Source of the DNA: an uncultured Actinomycetes bacterium
Lineage (GTDB): Bacteria > Actinomycetota > Actinomycetes > Nanopelagicales > Nanopelagicaceae
Length of the DNA stretch: 52,149 bases
Assembly: GCA_903838035.1 (NCBI GenBank)
Contig: CAILWW010000067.1
Location: forward strand, 1 to 52,149
Direction of reading: 5' to 3'
How positions within the stretch are numbered: the first letter of the stretch is position 1; each line of letters starts with the position of its first letter. The position numbers were made by a program, and so were the translations under genes. This document shows, piece after piece, positions 1 to 9,599 of this stretch. The notes below the pieces were generated by a model, which had not been told where the DNA came from, did not search any database, and saw nothing but the letters and a program-made list of their open reading frames with translations.

Positions 1-768
1 CACGCCCTGACTCGCTCAGGTCGTATAACGGCTTTTCTTTTCGAACTTCGAAAGAAAGGTTTAAGAACTCTAGGTGCAGATTTTGTTCCGGCAACCGGAG
101 CTCCGATGACTCATGTGGTAATTCCAGGTCTTGCCAATTCCAATAAGGCCAACGGCTCTATCTCCCACAGCGTCCGGATTCTGGTTCCGGGAGCGATTGA
201 TGCAACTGTAAATGTCACCATTAACTCCGCCGATGGTTCATTTACCCCAATTGGTCTAGATAATCTCAAGGTTGCGCACGGAAAAATCGTTGATATTCCA
301 TTAACCAACTTAACTCTCAACTCACCATTTACAGTAGTACTCGATGGCGACCGCCCAATCTTGGCTGGAGTGCTCTCGCAATCTACAAAAACTGGCCCTG
401 ATCTGGCCTGGGCTGGTTCGACCCAAGAACTTCCCCTGAATTCACCGCTCTCCATCAATGTTGGTGGCCACGCGCCAATTCTGAGTACATATGGAACCGG
501 CTCCTACACAGTTCATATCTCATATCTCCTCAATGGGGGCGCAGCTAAGAGCGCGACAATTAGTGGAAGCGGTCAGTTGATCTGGAGTGCGCCAACATCA
601 ATAATTAAACTCACGGTCACAAGTGAGAATAAGGGCGTATCTGCTGCCCTGGCCTTCACACCGGCAAATGGCAGTGGCCTAAGTTACCTTCCGCTGGAAC
701 AAGGAACCGCCCTGCAAAAAGCACTTCTGCCAGAGGCTGATGCGCGCGTCATCTCACGCGGACAATAA
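1..768 (+). CDS. DUF5719 family envelope protein, 5' truncated
   Basis: The frame is open from the first base, so the start lies upstream; 255 residues are visible. The visible part reads as beta-rich secreted or envelope sequence, with an early GADFVPATGAP segment typical of the actinobacterial DUF5719 family and runs of alternating polar and hydrophobic residues. An internal ATG at 106 is not a convincing start because the family-like sequence continues above it. The next genes, DUF3499 and manB, are the usual neighbours of DUF5719, and this synteny is the main support. Function is unknown; a role at the cell surface or in glycan display is inference from the location. No catalytic motif was seen. 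Confidence 0.72.
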   Translation, partial: HALTRSGRITAFLFELRKKGLRTLGADFVPATGAPMTHVVIPGLANSNKANGSISHSVRILVPGAIDATVNVTINSADGSFTPIGLDNLKVAHGKIVDIPLTNLTLNSPFTVVLDGDRPILAGVLSQSTKTGPDLAWAGSTQELPLNSPLSINVGGHAPILSTYGTGSYTVHISYLLNGGAAKSATISGSGQLIWSAPTSIIKLTVTSENKGVSAALAFTPANGSGLSYLPLEQGTALQKALLPEADARVISRGQ

Positions 769-816
769 CTCTGCTTCCAAACCCAATCAATACCCGATTT
801 TTTCCAACCCTAGAGA

Positions 817-822
817 TACTCT
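817..822 (+). promoter_or_regulatory. -10 box TACTCT, leaderless start of the DUF3499 gene
   Basis: TACTCT ends exactly 6 nt before the ATG at 829, which would place transcription initiation at or next to the start codon. No ribosome binding site precedes this ATG. The same spacing recurs at many other genes in the window. No clear -35 box was seen. Confidence 0.45.
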
Positions 823-828
823 CTCCAC

Positions 829-1212
829 ATGAGGACATCTGGATCACGCTTGGGCCGCAGCTGCTCTCGTGCTGGATGTGGTCGCGTTGCAAATAAGACG
901 CTCACTTATATTTATGCCGAATCAGTTGCCGTGCTTGGACCCCTCGCAACATTTTCCGAGCCACATGCATATGACCTATGTGAAGAACATAGTGTGCGCA
1001 TGAGTGCGCCGCGCGGTTGGACCGTAATTAAACAAGAGCTTGATCACGAGCAAGTTGGTCCGACCAATGATGATCTCATGGCGATAGCTGAAGCTATTCG
1101 AGAAGCTGGTACTCGTATTACTTCGGAAGAGAAGGCAATACCAGAACGCGCGCCCATCGGAGATTCAAATCAGATTGGACGACGTGGCCACCTCCGAGCC
1201 ATCCCTAATTAA
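829..1212 (+). CDS. DUF3499 family protein
   Basis: A 127-residue protein. Its N-terminal part carries Cys12, Cys17, Cys51 and His54 (CSRAGC and YDLCEEH segments), a likely zinc-binding set. The segment around residues 25-60 (TLTYIYAES, AVLGPLATFSEPHAYDLC, SAPRGW) matches the conserved core of DUF3499. The C-terminal 45 residues look poorly ordered. The gene abuts manB: its TAA at 1210-1212 is followed directly by the ATG at 1213, so the two are probably translationally coupled. Biochemical function is unknown. In actinobacteria this gene habitually sits between DUF5719 and phosphomannomutase, which hints at a link with cell-surface mannose metabolism (inference). Confidence 0.85.
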   Translation: MRTSGSRLGRSCSRAGCGRVANKTLTYIYAESVAVLGPLATFSEPHAYDLCEEHSVRMSAPRGWTVIKQELDHEQVGPTNDDLMAIAEAIREAGTRITSEEKAIPERAPIGDSNQIGRRGHLRAIPN

Positions 1213-2586
1213 ATGTTCACTTTAGATTTTCTCAATTCGATAATAAAGGCCTACGACATTCGCGGTTTGGTCGATGGCCAGATTACGCCAGAATTTACCG
1301 AAGCAGTCGGTGCAGCATTTGCGCAATTCCTCATAGAGGAAGGCGAGGCTAATTCACTAATTATTGGTGAAGATATGCGCCCTTCTTCGCCAAATCTCGC
1401 CGAGTCATTCTCCAAAGGTGCCACCTCGCAAGGTCTCAATGTCATTCGAATGGGCCTGGCATCAACCGACATGCTCTATTTCGCCTCTGGAAAGTTAAAT
1501 CTTCCGGGAGTGATGTTCACCGCTAGCCACAACCCTGCGGCATATAACGGCATAAAAATGTGCAAATCTGGCGCCGCGCCCATCGGTCAAGAATCGGGAT
1601 TGCTTCGCATTAAGGAACTTGTTGCACAGGGCGCGCCATCGCCAGCGAAAGATAGAGGCAGCGTCACACATCAATCGCTACTTAGCGATTATGTCGATTT
1701 TCTACTCTCGTTATTTCCGGGCACGAACGAGAAGAGCGGCCGTCGCCTAAAAGTTGTGATTGATGCTGGAAATGGAATGGCTGGATATACCGCCCCAGCC
1801 GTTATGTCGCGACTTAATGTCGATGTAATTCCTATGTATTTCGAGCTTGATGGTAATTTTCCAAATCATGAAGCTAATCCCATTGAACCAAAAAATCTTC
1901 TGGACCTACAAGCGCGCGTCAAAGCCGAAGGTGCAGATATTGGATTGGCCTTTGATGGCGATGCCGATCGCTGCTTCTTAGTAAATGAGCGAGCCGAACT
2001 AGTTAATCCATCAGCGCTGACTGGATTGATTGCAGTTCGCGAACTTAAAGCCAAGCCTGGCTCTTCCATTATTTACAATCTCATCTCATCGCGCGCTGTG
2101 CCCGAGGTGGTAGCTGAACACGGTGGAACCGCAATTCGCTCGCGCGTAGGTCACTCCTATATTAAAAAACTAATGGCAGAGACTGGCGCAATCTTTGGCG
2201 GCGAACACTCCGGTCACTTCTATTTCGCAGATTTCTGGAGAGCCGACTCTGGAATGCTGGCCGCTCTTTATGCGCTGACCGAACTCAATTCAAGTAGCCA
2301 GCCGCTCTCCGAACTCTTGGCTCCATTTAATCGATATCTCGCCAGTGGTGAGATAAATACGACTGTTGCAGATACTTCCGCAGCGCTAAAGCGCATCGTT
2401 GATCACTACTCATCTGGTCACACCATCGATCAACTCGATGGCATAACTGTCACCGGCGAGGGATATTGGTTCAACGTACGTCCTTCAAATACCGAACCAC
2501 TACTTCGACTCAATGTGGAGGCGGGGACTCCTGAGATATTGGCTGCCGTCATCAAAGAGGCTCAGGGCGTAATCGCCGCCACATAG
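1213..2586 (+). CDS. manB: phosphomannomutase/phosphoglucomutase
   Basis: A 457-residue alpha-D-phosphohexomutase, which interconverts hexose 6-phosphate and 1-phosphate and supplies mannose-1-phosphate for GDP-mannose and cell-surface glycans. Visible motifs are the N-terminal YDIRG (residues 14-18), the catalytic phosphoserine loop TASHNP (Ser105), the metal-binding loop DGDADR (about 246-251), the sugar-binding GEHSGH, and the C-terminal phosphate-binding RPSNTEP. All four domains are present and the length is normal. It starts immediately after the DUF3499 stop without its own ribosome binding site, so it is likely read through from that gene. Sugar specificity (Man versus Glc) cannot be settled from the motifs alone. 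Confidence 0.93.
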   Translation: MFTLDFLNSIIKAYDIRGLVDGQITPEFTEAVGAAFAQFLIEEGEANSLIIGEDMRPSSPNLAESFSKGATSQGLNVIRMGLASTDMLYFASGKLNLPGVMFTASHNPAAYNGIKMCKSGAAPIGQESGLLRIKELVAQGAPSPAKDRGSVTHQSLLSDYVDFLLSLFPGTNEKSGRRLKVVIDAGNGMAGYTAPAVMSRLNVDVIPMYFELDGNFPNHEANPIEPKNLLDLQARVKAEGADIGLAFDGDADRCFLVNERAELVNPSALTGLIAVRELKAKPGSSIIYNLISSRAVPEVVAEHGGTAIRSRVGHSYIKKLMAETGAIFGGEHSGHFYFADFWRADSGMLAALYALTELNSSSQPLSELLAPFNRYLASGEINTTVADTSAALKRIVDHYSSGHTIDQLDGITVTGEGYWFNVRPSNTEPLLRLNVEAGTPEILAAVIKEAQGVIAAT

Positions 2587-2623
2587 GGCGAGTTCTAGAT
2601 TAAGTACTCATCAGTAAATCGGG

Positions 2624-2629
2624 TAACCT
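2624..2629 (+). promoter_or_regulatory. possible -10 box TAACCT for ahcY
   Basis: TAACCT fits the TANNNT pattern used at other genes here and would give a leader of about 29 nt ending in the ribosome binding site of ahcY. No convincing -35 box was seen. The 78-nt gap between manB and ahcY is too short for a usual SAH riboswitch plus its promoter. Confidence 0.3.
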
Positions 2630-2664
2630 AACGCCATTGCCGAATGGAATTAGAGGAGTTAGCC

Positions 2665-3942
2665 GTGTCTGTAGAAACCAGCGTTGCTCATGATGTTGCC
2701 AATCCAGCTCTTGCAGCTGAAGGTCGAAAGCGAATTGAATGGGCAGAGCGCAACATGCCTGTTCTCGCACAGATTCGTGCCCGCTTTGAGAAGGAACAAC
2801 CATTTAAGGGTGTTCGCATCTCTGCATGTATGCACGTAACCACTGAGACCGCGAACCTCATGCGCGCGCTAAAGGCCGGCGGCGCAGAACTCGCACTCTG
2901 TGCTTCTAATCCGCTCTCTACTCAAGATGACACAGCTGCGGCGCTCGTCCATGAATTTGGCATCAACGTCTTTGCTCACAATGCAATTGATCGCGAAGGC
3001 TACTATCGCCACATCAATGCCTCACTTGATATCAAACCTCATTTGGTGTTTGACGATGGTTGCGACCTGGTCAATACGCTCCACACAACTCGCACAGAAC
3101 TCATCGATGGAATTATTGGTGGATGCGAAGAGACCACAACAGGTGTTATTCGCCTAAGCCAGATGACTAAAGATGGCGCTCTTAAATTCCCAATGATCGC
3201 GGTAAACGACACAGATACAAAGCATATGTTTGATAACCGCTATGGAACCGGCCAATCCACCATGGATGCAATCTTCCGTTCCACTAACTCGCTTATTGCT
3301 GGAAAAGTTGTCGTTGTTGCTGGTTTTGGTTATTGCGGTAAAGGCGTAGCAGAGCGCGCTAAGGGCATGGGCGCAGATGTCATCGTCACCGAGATTGATC
3401 CGACAAAGGCACTCGATGCCATGATGCAGGGATATCGCGTAATGCCGATGCATGAAGCGGCAAAGTACGGTGACTTTTATGTAACTGTTACGGGAAACCG
3501 CGATGTACTTCGCGAGGAACACTTCAAGGTAATGAAGGATGGCGCAATCCTCTCTAACGCGGGCCACTTCGATATCGAAATCGACGTTGCCTGGCTTGAG
3601 AAGAACGCCAAGACAAAGAATCCAAAGATCCGTCACCAGACCGATGAGTATGTGATGCCTGATGGTCGCCGCATTCTCCTATTGGCAGAAGGACGTTTGG
3701 TAAACCTTGGCGCAGCCGAAGGTCACCCAGCATCTGTAATGGATATGTCATTCTCTGATCAGGCGCTTACCGCCGAGTGGTTGCTCAAGGAAGCCAAGAA
3801 CCTTGGCGCAGGTCTCCACAACGTTCCAGCAACAATCGATAAGGAAGTTGCTCGCCTCAAGCTCGAGAGTATGGGCGGCAAGATTGACGTTCTTACCGAA
3901 GCGCAGGACCTCTACCTCAACTCTTGGGAGCACGGTAGCTAA
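2665..3942 (+). CDS. ahcY: adenosylhomocysteinase (S-adenosylhomocysteine hydrolase)
   Basis: It hydrolyses S-adenosylhomocysteine to adenosine and homocysteine in the activated methyl cycle, using tightly bound NAD. The protein has 425 residues. The substrate-domain segments CMHVTTETA and CEETTTG are present, as is the NAD-binding glycine motif GFGYCGKG (about residues 220-227). The C-terminal tail ends in the lysine/tyrosine-containing region typical of the family. GTG at 2665 was chosen because GAGGAG (2653-2658) stands 6 nt upstream; an in-frame ATG at 2644 lies before that site and has none of its own. The stop overlaps the mtrA start (TAATG), a frequent actinobacterial arrangement. Homocysteine produced here could feed the sulfur amino acid genes further along. 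Confidence 0.96.
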   Translation: MSVETSVAHDVANPALAAEGRKRIEWAERNMPVLAQIRARFEKEQPFKGVRISACMHVTTETANLMRALKAGGAELALCASNPLSTQDDTAAALVHEFGINVFAHNAIDREGYYRHINASLDIKPHLVFDDGCDLVNTLHTTRTELIDGIIGGCEETTTGVIRLSQMTKDGALKFPMIAVNDTDTKHMFDNRYGTGQSTMDAIFRSTNSLIAGKVVVVAGFGYCGKGVAERAKGMGADVIVTEIDPTKALDAMMQGYRVMPMHEAAKYGDFYVTVTGNRDVLREEHFKVMKDGAILSNAGHFDIEIDVAWLEKNAKTKNPKIRHQTDEYVMPDGRRILLLAEGRLVNLGAAEGHPASVMDMSFSDQALTAEWLLKEAKNLGAGLHNVPATIDKEVARLKLESMGGKIDVLTEAQDLYLNSWEHGS

Positions 3943-4619
3943 TGACTCTGATCATGGTCGTTGATGACGACCAAGATCTTGCAGAAATGCTTGGCATCGT
4001 CCTCAATGGTGCCGGCTTTGAAGTTGATTTAGTAAATCGGGGTGATGAGGCGCTGGAACTCTTTCGCGCCCAACGCCCCGATTTAGTTCTTTTAGATGTG
4101 ATGCTTCCCGGCCTGGACGGCGTTGAAGTTGCCCGTCAGATTCGTACCGAGTCCATGGTTCCCATCGTTATGTTGACCGCAAAGAGCGATACCCAAGATG
4201 TAGTTCTCGGGCTGGAAGCTGGCGCCGATGATTACATGGTTAAGCCATTTGAACCCGCAGAACTTGTGGCAAGAATTAAGGTTCGCCTTCGCCGAACCCC
4301 GGCAAGTGAAGGCGATTCGCTACAACTTGGTCGAATTAGAATTGATCAAGTTGCCCATACAATCAATCGTGATGGAAAAATAATTCCACTGACCCGTCTT
4401 GAATTTGATCTACTCGTCGCCCTTGCTAAGGAACCAGGACGGGTATTTACTCGAGAAGCGTTACTCAGCGAGGTTTGGGGATATCAGCACGCCACAGATA
4501 CTCGTCTTGTTAACGTCCATATTCAACGCCTTCGCTCAAAGATTGAATTCGATCCAGAGAACCCAGAGCTCATCGTCACCGTCAGAGGTATTGGTTATAA
4601 GGCAGGCACAGGGGAGTGA
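3942..4619 (+). CDS. mtrA: response regulator MtrA
   Basis: An OmpR/PhoB-type response regulator of 225 residues. The receiver domain (1-115) has the acidic pocket DDD at 8-10, the phosphoacceptor Asp52 in LLDVMLPG, Thr79 and Lys101 (YMVKPF). The winged-helix DNA-binding domain (about 130-222) contains the LTRLEFDLL and VNVHIQRLRSKIE segments of the family. It overlaps ahcY by one base (TAATG) and mtrB by four (GTGA), so the three are probably cotranscribed. In mycobacteria and corynebacteria MtrA controls cell division, cell wall hydrolases and osmotic responses; that role is carried over by homology. Confidence 0.95.
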   Translation: MTLIMVVDDDQDLAEMLGIVLNGAGFEVDLVNRGDEALELFRAQRPDLVLLDVMLPGLDGVEVARQIRTESMVPIVMLTAKSDTQDVVLGLEAGADDYMVKPFEPAELVARIKVRLRRTPASEGDSLQLGRIRIDQVAHTINRDGKIIPLTRLEFDLLVALAKEPGRVFTREALLSEVWGYQHATDTRLVNVHIQRLRSKIEFDPENPELIVTVRGIGYKAGTGE

Positions 4620-6181
4620 GCTCACTTTCATCCAAGTGGAGAAGCTCTCTCGCCTGGCGTGTTACCGCAACAATTGTTCTCCTTTCAGTTGCCATCATTA
4701 CTTTGGTTGGTTCGGCGCTCTCTACCCAATTAACGCGCGGAATTTTTAATGAAAAATTAAGCATCTCACTTGCAGATGCCGAAGCATCAGCGCAGTCTTC
4801 TGAATTACAACTTGCCATTGAGCAGTACCAAGCAAAACCAGATTTTAAGAAAGTCCTAGATGCCATTCTCACCGTTCCTAATATCAATGGCCAAAGTGCC
4901 GGTCGCGAGGTCGCACTATTCCCGACGCCAAAAATTGAAAATAAGGAGCAGGTCTATCAAGGAACATCAAATTATTTATTGCCCACATCAATACCAGATA
5001 CGCTTCGCGTCAAAACAGAAAAAGGTTCAGTTAATGCTTGGCAGCGAGCAGTTTTAAAATATTCGACAGGTATTGTCGAAAATGGAATCGCGGTCGGAAA
5101 CATCATCAGCGTTCCGCAAACCGGAAAGTTTGAATATTACGTACTCTTCAGTCTCAATCAGCAGGAGCAAACGCTCAACTTGATTCATCGAGCTCTTTGG
5201 CTTACGGGTATCGCGCTCGTCTTCTTACTAGGGTTGATTACTTGGCTCATCATTAGACAGGTCATCTCTCCAGTGCGTGAAGCTGCCCAAATTGCAGAAC
5301 AATTAACCGCGGGCGATCTAGAGCAACGCATGATGGTTAAGGGTGAGAATGAAATCGCTCGGCTCGGATATGCATTTAATGAGATGGCAGTAGCGCTAAA
5401 ACAACAAATCAATCGATTAGAAAATCTTTCTCGCCTTCAACAAAGATTCGTCTCCGATGTCTCCCATGAATTGCGGACACCCTTAACCACGATTCGAATG
5501 GCCTCACAAGTTATATATGCGGCAAAAGATGGCTTCGAGCCAAATGTGCAGCGGAGCGCCGAACTCTTAGTCGCCCAAATAGAGAGATTTGAAGCGCTGC
5601 TCACCGATCTGCTGGAGGTAAGCCGATTCGATGCCGAGGCCGCGGTACTGGATATTTCTCCCATAGATCTCATATCTCTGGTTCGCTGGACCGTTGACTA
5701 TGTACATCCAAGTCGAGAGCGCATAATCACGGTACATGCACCTTCAGGATCAATTACGGTCGATGCTGATTCAAGGAGAATTGAGAGAATTCTCCGAAAC
5801 CTCGTAACTAACGCGATAGATCATCGTGAGGGTAAACACGTCGATATCTTCATCGCCGAAAATGAAAATGAAGCAGCCGTTGCGGTCAGAGATTATGGAA
5901 TTGGATTTAATGATCGAGAGCATAAGCAACTCTTTGAACGTTTCTGGCGAGCAGATCCGGCGCGCGCACGTATCCGCGGTGGCTCTGGACTTGGCCTCTC
6001 CATCGCGCTGGAAGATGCCCGCCTTCACCAAGGATTGTTGGAAGCGTGGGGCGCTCCTGGCCGCGGAGCCAATTTTGTTCTTACTCTGCCAAAGCGTGCA
6101 GGTACATCAGTAATTTCACATCCACTCTCGGTTCTGCCGGAAGGTGAATCTTCAACAATTATGGATATGGGAATTAATTAA
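4616..6181 (+). CDS. mtrB: sensor histidine kinase MtrB
   Basis: A 521-residue membrane sensor kinase, partner of MtrA. In order: TM1 (about 14-33), an extracytoplasmic region of about 155 residues, TM2 (about 192-214), HAMP (about 215-268), the dimerization helix with phospho-His284 in FVSDVSHELRTP, and the ATPase domain with the N box (RNLVTNAIDH), DYGIGF and GGSGLGLSIA. The start is GTG at 4616, overlapping the mtrA stop. In most actinomycetes lpqB follows directly; here it does not, and a ComF gene begins 26 nt downstream. The extracytoplasmic domain shows no recognisable ligand-binding motif. Confidence 0.95.
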   Translation: MSSLSSKWRSSLAWRVTATIVLLSVAIITLVGSALSTQLTRGIFNEKLSISLADAEASAQSSELQLAIEQYQAKPDFKKVLDAILTVPNINGQSAGREVALFPTPKIENKEQVYQGTSNYLLPTSIPDTLRVKTEKGSVNAWQRAVLKYSTGIVENGIAVGNIISVPQTGKFEYYVLFSLNQQEQTLNLIHRALWLTGIALVFLLGLITWLIIRQVISPVREAAQIAEQLTAGDLEQRMMVKGENEIARLGYAFNEMAVALKQQINRLENLSRLQQRFVSDVSHELRTPLTTIRMASQVIYAAKDGFEPNVQRSAELLVAQIERFEALLTDLLEVSRFDAEAAVLDISPIDLISLVRWTVDYVHPSRERIITVHAPSGSITVDADSRRIERILRNLVTNAIDHREGKHVDIFIAENENEAAVAVRDYGIGFNDREHKQLFERFWRADPARARIRGGSGLGLSIALEDARLHQGLLEAWGAPGRGANFVLTLPKRAGTSVISHPLSVLPEGESSTIMDMGIN

Positions 6182-6206
6182 GTAATAATTCTGAGATTTT
6201 TGATGC

Positions 6207-6860
6207 GTGAATTCAATTCGCTCGCTCGCCTCTCTCTTTGTACTACAGAGTTGTTTAGTATGTGGCTCCAATCTTCAAGATAAGTCAAAGCTCTGTGCTA
6301 AATGTTCGCTCGCAACAACTCTTCGATTACGTCGAGGTTCAGTAGGCGAGCTGCCACATTATTATGCGCTGGAATACAACGCAGTCACTTCAAAGCTAAT
6401 TCTCTTGGCAAAAGAGGATAATTTAAGGCAGGCACGGGAGATTTTGGCCGCCGCTATTACCTTTGCGATTAAAGAACTATTAGCGCGAGAAGAAAACCGT
6501 ATCAATCTAATTCCCATTCCATCTCGTCCCGCAGCAACTCGGCAACGAGGATTTCTACATACACAGGAACTTGGATTGAGCGCCACCCAATTGATTCCAA
6601 CGAGTGGCATCAAAGTTCTTCCAATATTGGAAATATTTGGAAAAGTGAAAGATCAGTCAGCTCTCTCGGCAAAGGAGCGTTACCAAAATATCCATAAAAT
6701 GGTGCGGGTAAAGCGCAGCGCGGAAATTCCCGGTGCTACGGAGCTGAATATATTGTTCGATGATTTAGTCACCACCGGAGCCTCTGCTTTAGAGGCGGTC
6801 CGGGCCCTGAAGGCGGTAAATCTGCCTATTTGGGGGCTGATTTCTGCATGTGCGACATAG
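6207..6860 (+). CDS. ComF family phosphoribosyltransferase-like protein
   Basis: A 217-residue protein. An N-terminal zinc finger with Cys16, Cys19, Cys30 and Cys33 is followed by a type I phosphoribosyltransferase fold ending in the PRPP-binding loop (FDDLVTTGAS, near residues 188-198). The segment with RPAATRQRGF is typical of the ComF/GntX family. The likely start is GTG at 6207; a nearby ATG at 6203 is in another frame. ComF proteins are linked to DNA uptake in some Firmicutes, but in actinomycetes the role of this gene between mtrB and secA is not established, and no other competence gene lies in the window. Confidence 0.85.
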   Translation: MNSIRSLASLFVLQSCLVCGSNLQDKSKLCAKCSLATTLRLRRGSVGELPHYYALEYNAVTSKLILLAKEDNLRQAREILAAAITFAIKELLAREENRINLIPIPSRPAATRQRGFLHTQELGLSATQLIPTSGIKVLPILEIFGKVKDQSALSAKERYQNIHKMVRVKRSAEIPGATELNILFDDLVTTGASALEAVRALKAVNLPIWGLISACAT

Positions 6861-6872
6861 TCACCGAGCCAA

Positions 6873-6878
6873 TAAGAT
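6873..6878 (+). promoter_or_regulatory. possible -10 box TAAGAT for secA
   Basis: TAAGAT lies between comF and secA and would start a transcript near 6885, giving a leader of about 35 nt before the GTG of secA at 6921. A Shine-Dalgarno-like AGAGGG precedes that GTG. No clear -35 box was seen. Confidence 0.35.
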
Positions 6879-6920
6879 AGGGGAGTTGATGTGAAGATTT
6901 ATTGAACCGAAAGAGGGATT

Positions 6921-9599
6921 GTGGTCGCGATACTCGACAAGATTTTGCGCGCTGGAGAAGGCCGTCAGATTCGCCAACTAGAGAAGCTTGCCGCTGAAGT
7001 TAACTCCTTCGAGCCTGCCATCTCCGCTATCTCTGATGCTGGACTACGTGAGCAGACTGAAAAATTCCGTGCCCGCCTAGCTGCCGGTGAAGATCTCGAT
7101 GATTTACTACCTGAAGCATTTGCAACTGTTCGAGAAGCCGCCAAGCGCACACTTGGCCAACGACATTACGATGTACAACTCATGGGTGGAGCAGCGCTCC
7201 ATTTAGGAAATATCGCGGAGATGCGAACCGGTGAAGGTAAGACTCTGGTTGCCACACTTCCTTCCTACCTCAATGCCCTCTCTGGAAAAGGCGTGCACGT
7301 CGTCACGACAAATGATTACCTCGCAGAGCGCGATAGCGAGTGGATGGGTCGTATTCATCGATTCCTAGGCCTCAAAGTTGGCGTAATTCTCTCCAGTATG
7401 ACACCAGCCGAACGTCGCGAGGCTTATCTCGCGGATATTACATACGGCACAAACAATGAATTTGGCTTTGATTACCTGCGCGACAATATGGCTTGGACGC
7501 TCGAAGATTGCGTACAACGCGAGCATAACTTTGCCGTTGTCGATGAGGTTGACTCAATTCTGATTGATGAAGCTCGTACCCCGCTCATCATCAGCGGACC
7601 AGCGGATAAGCCCACAAAGTGGTACCAAGAATTTGCCAAGATTGCCGATCAACTCAAGCGTGATGAGCACTACGAAGTAGATGAGAAGAAGAAGACCACT
7701 GGAATTCTGGAAGAAGGCGTTACTCGGGTCGAAGAACTCCTCGGCATCGAAAATCTCTATGAGGCAGTCAATACCCCAATGATTGGATATCTCAACAACG
7801 CAGTTAAGGCGAAAGAGCTCTTTAAGAAAGATAAGGATTATGTCGTCATGTCTGGCGAACTTCTTATCGTTGATGAGCACACTGGCCGCGTTCTTGCTGG
7901 ACGTCGCTATAACGAAGGGCTCCATCAAGCACTAGAAGCGAAAGAGCGCTTAGAAATTAAGGATGAGAACCAAACTCTGGCGACAATTACACTCCAGAAC
8001 TATTTCCGCCTCTACTCAAAGCTCTCAGGTATGACTGGTACAGCCATGACTGAGGCCTCGGAATTCATGCAGATTTACAAGTTGGGGGTAATTCCAATCC
8101 CAACTAACAAGTTTATGCAACGCATTGATCAGCCTGACTTGATCTACAAATCAGAGGCTGGAAAGTACATTGCAGTTGCTACAGATATTGTTGAGCGCCA
8201 TCGCAAGGGTCAACCCGTTCTCGTCGGAACCGTCAGCGTTGAAAAATCTGAAGAACTCTCTGCCGTTCTCAAGCGCAATGGAATTCCACACGAAGTTCTT
8301 AACGCAAAGCAGCACGAGCGGGAAGCAGCAATCATTGCGCGCGCCGGAACTATCGGCGCGGTCACGGTTGCCACAAATATGGCAGGTCGCGGTACCGACA
8401 TCATGCTCGGCGGCAACTCAGAATTTATGGCTGACTTTGAACTCCAACGTCGTGGCCTAAATCCAGTCGATACACCGGAAGAGTATGAAGCGGCTTGGGC
8501 TGGCGAACTGGCAAAGCAGAAGGCAGCCGTCGAGAAAGAGCACGAACAAGTCGTTGCACTTGGTGGTCTCTATGTCCTTGGCACTGAACGTCACGAGTCA
8601 CGCCGAATTGATAATCAGCTTCGCGGTCGTTCCGGACGTCAAGGCGATCCCGGTGAATCTCGTTTCTATCTCTCCCTCCAAGATGACTTAATGCGTCGCT
8701 TTAATTCGGGCATGGTGGAGCGCTTCCTCGGCGCTGCCGGAATTGGTGAAGATGTTCCGATTGAGTCAAAGATTGTCTCAAATGCAATTCGTTCCGCACA
8801 GACACAAGTAGAAGCACTTAACTTTGAGATGCGTAAGAACGTTTTGAAATATGACGATGTCATGAATCGCCAGCGTGAGGTGGTCTATAGCGAACGTCGC
8901 GAAGTCCTGGAAGGCGCCGATATCGCTGAGCTGGTCCAATCCTTTATTGAGGACACAATCACTGCTTATATTCAAAGTGCGACGGCCGAGGGGTATCCCG
9001 AAAACTGGGACCTTGCCACCTTGCATGCAGCCCTTAAATCGATTTATCCCATCTCCTTTACCTTTGAAGAGCTCGGTGCAAAAGTTGGTGGCCTAACTGG
9101 CCTCGATGCGGATTACATCCTGAACGCCGTACTGGATGATGTCGACGCGGCATATAAGGCGCGCGAAGAATCTCTAACGCCCCCAGTCATGCGCGAACTT
9201 GAGCGCAAGATTCTGCTCTCGGTTCTAGATCGCAAATGGCGGGAACATCTTTATGAGATGGATTACCTGCAAGATGGCATCGGTCTTCGGGCAATGGCAC
9301 AACGCGATCCGCTCGTGGAGTATCAACGTGAAGGTTATGACCTCTTTGCCGCGATGATGGATGCAATCAAGGAGGAGCTTGTTGGTTTTCTCTTCAATGT
9401 AGAAGTTGAAGTCGAGGGCGATGGCCAGAGCGTCGGTGCGAAAGGCCTCACTCCAGCACCTGCCCCGGTCGCAAACTTGCGATACTCCGCAGCGGAAGAG
9501 GATGGCTCAATTCGAAATGAGGGTGGAACTCCTCGCAACGCACCATGTCCTTGTGGCTCTGGTAAAAAATATAAGCGCTGCCATGGCGGGGCTGCTTAA
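6921..9599 (+). CDS. secA: preprotein translocase ATPase SecA
   Basis: The motor of the Sec translocase: it binds preproteins and SecYEG and drives export by ATP hydrolysis. It has 892 residues. Visible are the Walker A loop MRTGEGKT, the DEAD-like [15 protein letters not shown] segment, the second helicase half with [10 protein letters not shown] and [13 protein letters not shown], the arginine-finger region [13 protein letters not shown], and a C-terminal zinc-binding tail ([14 protein letters not shown]) after a flexible linker. The start is GTG at 6921, preceded by AGAGGG. The presence of the zinc tail marks it as the housekeeping SecA1 type. Its TAA shares two bases with the stop of the convergent downstream gene. 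Confidence 0.98.
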   Translation: MVAILDKILRAGEGRQIRQLEKLAAEVNSFEPAISAISDAGLREQTEKFRARLAAGEDLDDLLPEAFATVREAAKRTLGQRHYDVQLMGGAALHLGNIAEMRTGEGKTLVATLPSYLNALSGKGVHVVTTNDYLAERDSEWMGRIHRFLGLKVGVILSSMTPAERREAYLADITYGTNNEFGFDYLRDNMAWTLEDCVQREHNFAVVDEVDSILIDEARTPLIISGPADKPTKWYQEFAKIADQLKRDEHYEVDEKKKTTGILEEGVTRVEELLGIENLYEAVNTPMIGYLNNAVKAKELFKKDKDYVVMSGELLIVDEHTGRVLAGRRYNEGLHQALEAKERLEIKDENQTLATITLQNYFRLYSKLSGMTGTAMTEASEFMQIYKLGVIPIPTNKFMQRIDQPDLIYKSEAGKYIAVATDIVERHRKGQPVLVGTVSVEKSEELSAVLKRNGIPHEVLNAKQHEREAAIIARAGTIGAVTVATNMAGRGTDIMLGGNSEFMADFELQRRGLNPVDTPEEYEAAWAGELAKQKAAVEKEHEQVVALGGLYVLGTERHESRRIDNQLRGRSGRQGDPGESRFYLSLQDDLMRRFNSGMVERFLGAAGIGEDVPIESKIVSNAIRSAQTQVEALNFEMRKNVLKYDDVMNRQREVVYSERREVLEGADIAELVQSFIEDTITAYIQSATAEGYPENWDLATLHAALKSIYPISFTFEELGAKVGGLTGLDADYILNAVLDDVDAAYKAREESLTPPVMRELERKILLSVLDRKWREHLYEMDYLQDGIGLRAMAQRDPLVEYQREGYDLFAAMMDAIKEELVGFLFNVEVEVEGDGQSVGAKGLTPAPAPVANLRYSAAEEDGSIRNEGGTPRNAPCPCGSGKKYKRCHGGAA

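Noticed and set aside
2587-2664. SAH riboswitch in front of ahcY
   Set aside because: The gap is only 78 nt, a promoter box falls within it, and I see none of the usual conserved riboswitch segments.
6207-6860. Competence operon
   Set aside because: A ComF-type gene alone beside secA is normal in actinomycetes; no comEA, comEC or dprA is present.
6889-6894. Start-stop element ATGTGA upstream of secA as a translational regulator
   Set aside because: It lies only a few bases after the likely transcription start, so its GGGGAG would be missing or partial in the message. I see no further support.
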